This document shows, piece after piece, positions 61,701 through 64,000 of a stretch of 64,000 nt of DNA (position 1 is its first letter; every line of letters starts with the position of its first letter). Under the pieces are notes generated by a model that did no database searches, had not been told where the DNA came from, and worked only from the letters and a program-made list of their open reading frames with translations. Source of the DNA: Trichoplax sp. H2 (lineage: Eukaryota; Placozoa; Uniplacotomia; Trichoplacea); assembly GCA_003344405.1 (NCBI GenBank), contig NOWV01000052.1, positions 310,001 to 374,000 of the forward strand, read 5' to 3'. The position numbers were made by a program, and so were the translations under genes.

Positions 61701-64000
61701 TTACAGCGTATAAAGTCAGCAGTATTATCGGAACTCTAACGATGAAAATTGCTCACGTAAGGCAACACTATAGCAAGTGTAAATGTTTAGTCAGGTAAAA
61801 AATCGCAATTCCTCAAATTTTATGCCATTTTGTCGATGTAGTTGAATTTCGTGACTATCTTTTATCATAGGCAAAAGCTTACAACTTCATATTACCAATA
61901 GAGCAAGTACGGTATTCTAAGCATAATTTCTTTCTTACATACAGTACATTAAAAAGCGTATACCGCCACAAATACTGTAACAAATTAAGCGCGAAGACGT
62001 TACTGCTTGGTGATAATTGATACATATTATAAGAACGCTGAAGCAAGACCCGTAAATAGTATAAAATATTCGAATCATCTTTATAATGCTAGCATTAGTA
62101 ATAGAAGGATTGTATTACTTTTTCAGGGAGAAATTGATAAACTACTATTGCTAATGTTGCCCGGTACTTCATGAAAGTGTGTATGCATCAGGCGTTATGA
62201 ATCGGCAGCCCTGTAAAATTAGTGAGAAAATATACTAAAACTCGATGTTGAGACGATAAAAGAGGCAATATGGTTACGATATAGAGTATCAATTGAAATA
62301 AGTTCATTGATACTACATTTTTGTAGTAGTAAATCAATACGTTGATTAGCCTTTTGACCATAATTTTGTAGTCAGTTTGATTTAGTTATACTGTATATTA
62401 TAAATATCGCAATACGATTAAAACATGCTAATGTGTGAATGTACGGACACGATGGATTAAAGTAGCCGATATGCGATAATGCATGAGAATACGGAGACGT
62501 TATATCACACCCAAAATAAATAAAAGCAGTATGATAGCAATGTTACCGAACGCCATTATCGGCGTTGCTATTTACATCGCAATTGTCAAATGGCAATAAT
62601 AAGTATTTGAGAACATATAAAATCAAGAAGCCTAAGAACAACCTATTACGAAACCGGTAAGCTTCCAATTAAAAGCTAATTTAATTCTACTTAACAGGAC
62701 GAAAAGCAAATTTATCATACAAATGTATCTGCTGTACGTATTTAGACTTGATTGCATGCATACTAGAACGAATGCTTTATTGGGCCAAAAAAAACTTCCC
62801 TAATTACCTTTACGAGATGTTTCAATTCCAGCAATTTAGGTACGTTTAAATTTTATCTTACTTCTTAACGATAGTCCAAATGAATAAAAAAATGCCGTAC
62901 ATTACTACTTTTATATCATTTGAAACTGTTAGTTCCGAAAAATTTCTTCGAAGAATAGTCGACTTTGATAAATCTCTGTCGTGTCCTTTTTAATAAAAAT
63001 CCAATAGATTTTCCGCCATATTTCAAACATACTTATAGGTGAGGCGTATAGCATGACCACTAACATTAATTCACCAGAGGTATTTATTTGATCCCAAAAG
63101 CTAATACTACATCTTTGAACTGTATCAGTAACCTTGTGAAGAAGGAAATAATTTACTGATTCTTCAAACATCGCAACAATCAATCGCTTCCTTCTTGCTG
63201 CATTAATACTATTGATATTTATTTATGTCAACTCTATTTGATAATATTCTAAAATGGAAGTTGGGTCAAGACAATTGTAGTGATAGGGCTGTAAATTAGC
63301 CACTGGCGGCGACCGATATGCTATAGTTTCTCAGATAAACGGTGAGAAACTGGTCAATACTGGAAATCACTATCAGAAATACGATTTCTCATATTGTTGA
63401 TATTGAACGCAGTTCCTTTATCGATTAGTTATCGTTGTGGCTTATAACCTCTCTATGACGCATTTAAGAAATGCCGAAACGTACTTTTAATATTAAATTT
63501 TTCCTTAAAGAGTTCAACTACAGTATAATAGGATCACACCTTTGCTGATAGATTCGCTAGGCAGTGTGTCGAACCAAATAATGGACCATAGAGGTAAGAA
63601 AAAACTTCTATGTAGTGGATACGTTTTACAAATGCAATAGACAGACAGTACCGGTACAACATTTACAGTACATACTGTAGTAGATTTATTAAAGCATCAC
63701 GTCAATGACGATGGTATGACCATTCTCCTAATAAGTTAATGTAGCTGGTTACGTTTGGTACTTAAACTCATTTTGGTAAACGGATAGAAAAAAAGATGAA
63801 ATCAACGTAACTCCAAAACCGTCAAGATATTTCATGATCATTATTATAACGGATATAATTTCGAAGAATTAATCTTAATTGAATTGATACATCCTTCTAT
63901 CTAGGCCTTCAAGGGATAATGATAATAATCTATTCTTATACTCTAATGATTACTATGATACGGTCGCATACGGGTGTTTTTTTACATCATAAGATTATTA
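58743..64000. other. 3' flank of SKIDA1 and gene-poor region to the window end
   Basis: The first ~450 bp are probably SKIDA1 3' UTR. A two-copy ~105-bp duplication spans about 59098-59305. Small open frames occur at 59941-60147 and 60144-60353 (plus; the latter has CGGSCNLCKRHQRC) and at 61562-61335 and 63183-62929 (minus; hydrophobic). None has a recognisable domain or a splice chain I could extend. A gene could still lie here with short exons that I did not recognise. Confidence 0.4.
59098..59305. repeat. Two-copy ~105-bp tandem duplication downstream of SKIDA1
   Basis: CCTACTTTGTATGAAATAAAT and TTTACTGTTAG(C/T)TTGATG occur twice about 103 bp apart, each preceded by CCAATAAT and GAAATC(A/G)AT. 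Both copies carry AATAAA, so the duplication doubles a candidate SKIDA1 poly(A) signal. Confidence 0.75.

Overview
The window is a piece of nuclear DNA from an animal. It is AT-rich, with multi-exon genes, short GT-AG introns (mostly about 150 to 500 bp) and metazoan-type proteins. Gene content and intron style fit an early-branching animal such as a placozoan (Trichoplax or Hoilungia type). That assignment is my inference and I could not check it against a database. No CRISPR array, operon, integron or intact transposon was seen.

Layout. (1) 0.2-2.9 kb, minus: a complete four-exon cytochrome b561. (2) 5.5-12.7 kb, minus: an MLLT10/AF10 homologue with the PHD-zinc knuckle-PHD module at the N terminus and a leucine zipper further on; its first intron holds a tandem-repeat array. 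(3) 13.7 kb, minus: tRNA-Val(UAC), between the divergent starts of MLLT10 and RBM45. (4) 14.1-19.9 kb, plus: RBM45 in two exons with three RRMs. (5) 23.6-30.6 kb, plus: a complete 11-exon DNAJC1 (signal peptide, J domain, membrane segment, two SANT domains), with satellite-like arrays in intron 3. (6) 32.4-42.0 kb, minus: a 16-exon gene that I reconstruct as one protein of about 1119 residues, with an N-terminal Sel1-repeat domain encoded by one large exon, a Ser/Lys-rich linker, a long coiled coil whose exons are exactly 5 or 7 heptads long, and a C-terminal CaaX box. (7) 44.2-49.7 kb, minus: a 19-or-more-exon coiled-coil gene, tentatively C10orf67-like. (8) 56.8-58.7 kb, plus: a single-exon SKIDA1 (SKI/DACH-domain) gene. 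The flanks at 2.9-5.5, 19.9-23.6, 49.7-56.8 and 58.7-64 kb are gene-poor and carry several degenerate tandem arrays.

How the genes relate. SKIDA1, MLLT10 and DNAJC1 are immediate neighbours in human 10p12.31, and C10orf67 lies nearby in 10p12. Finding these within about 53 kb here suggests ancient animal microsynteny. MLLT10 (a DOT1L-recruiting chromatin reader) and SKIDA1 are nuclear; DNAJC1 is an ER-membrane J protein with chromatin-type SANT domains. The most novel item is gene 6: the phase and sequence continuity join what looks like a stand-alone Sel1 ORF to a prenylated, heptad-quantised coiled-coil protein, an architecture I do not recognise.
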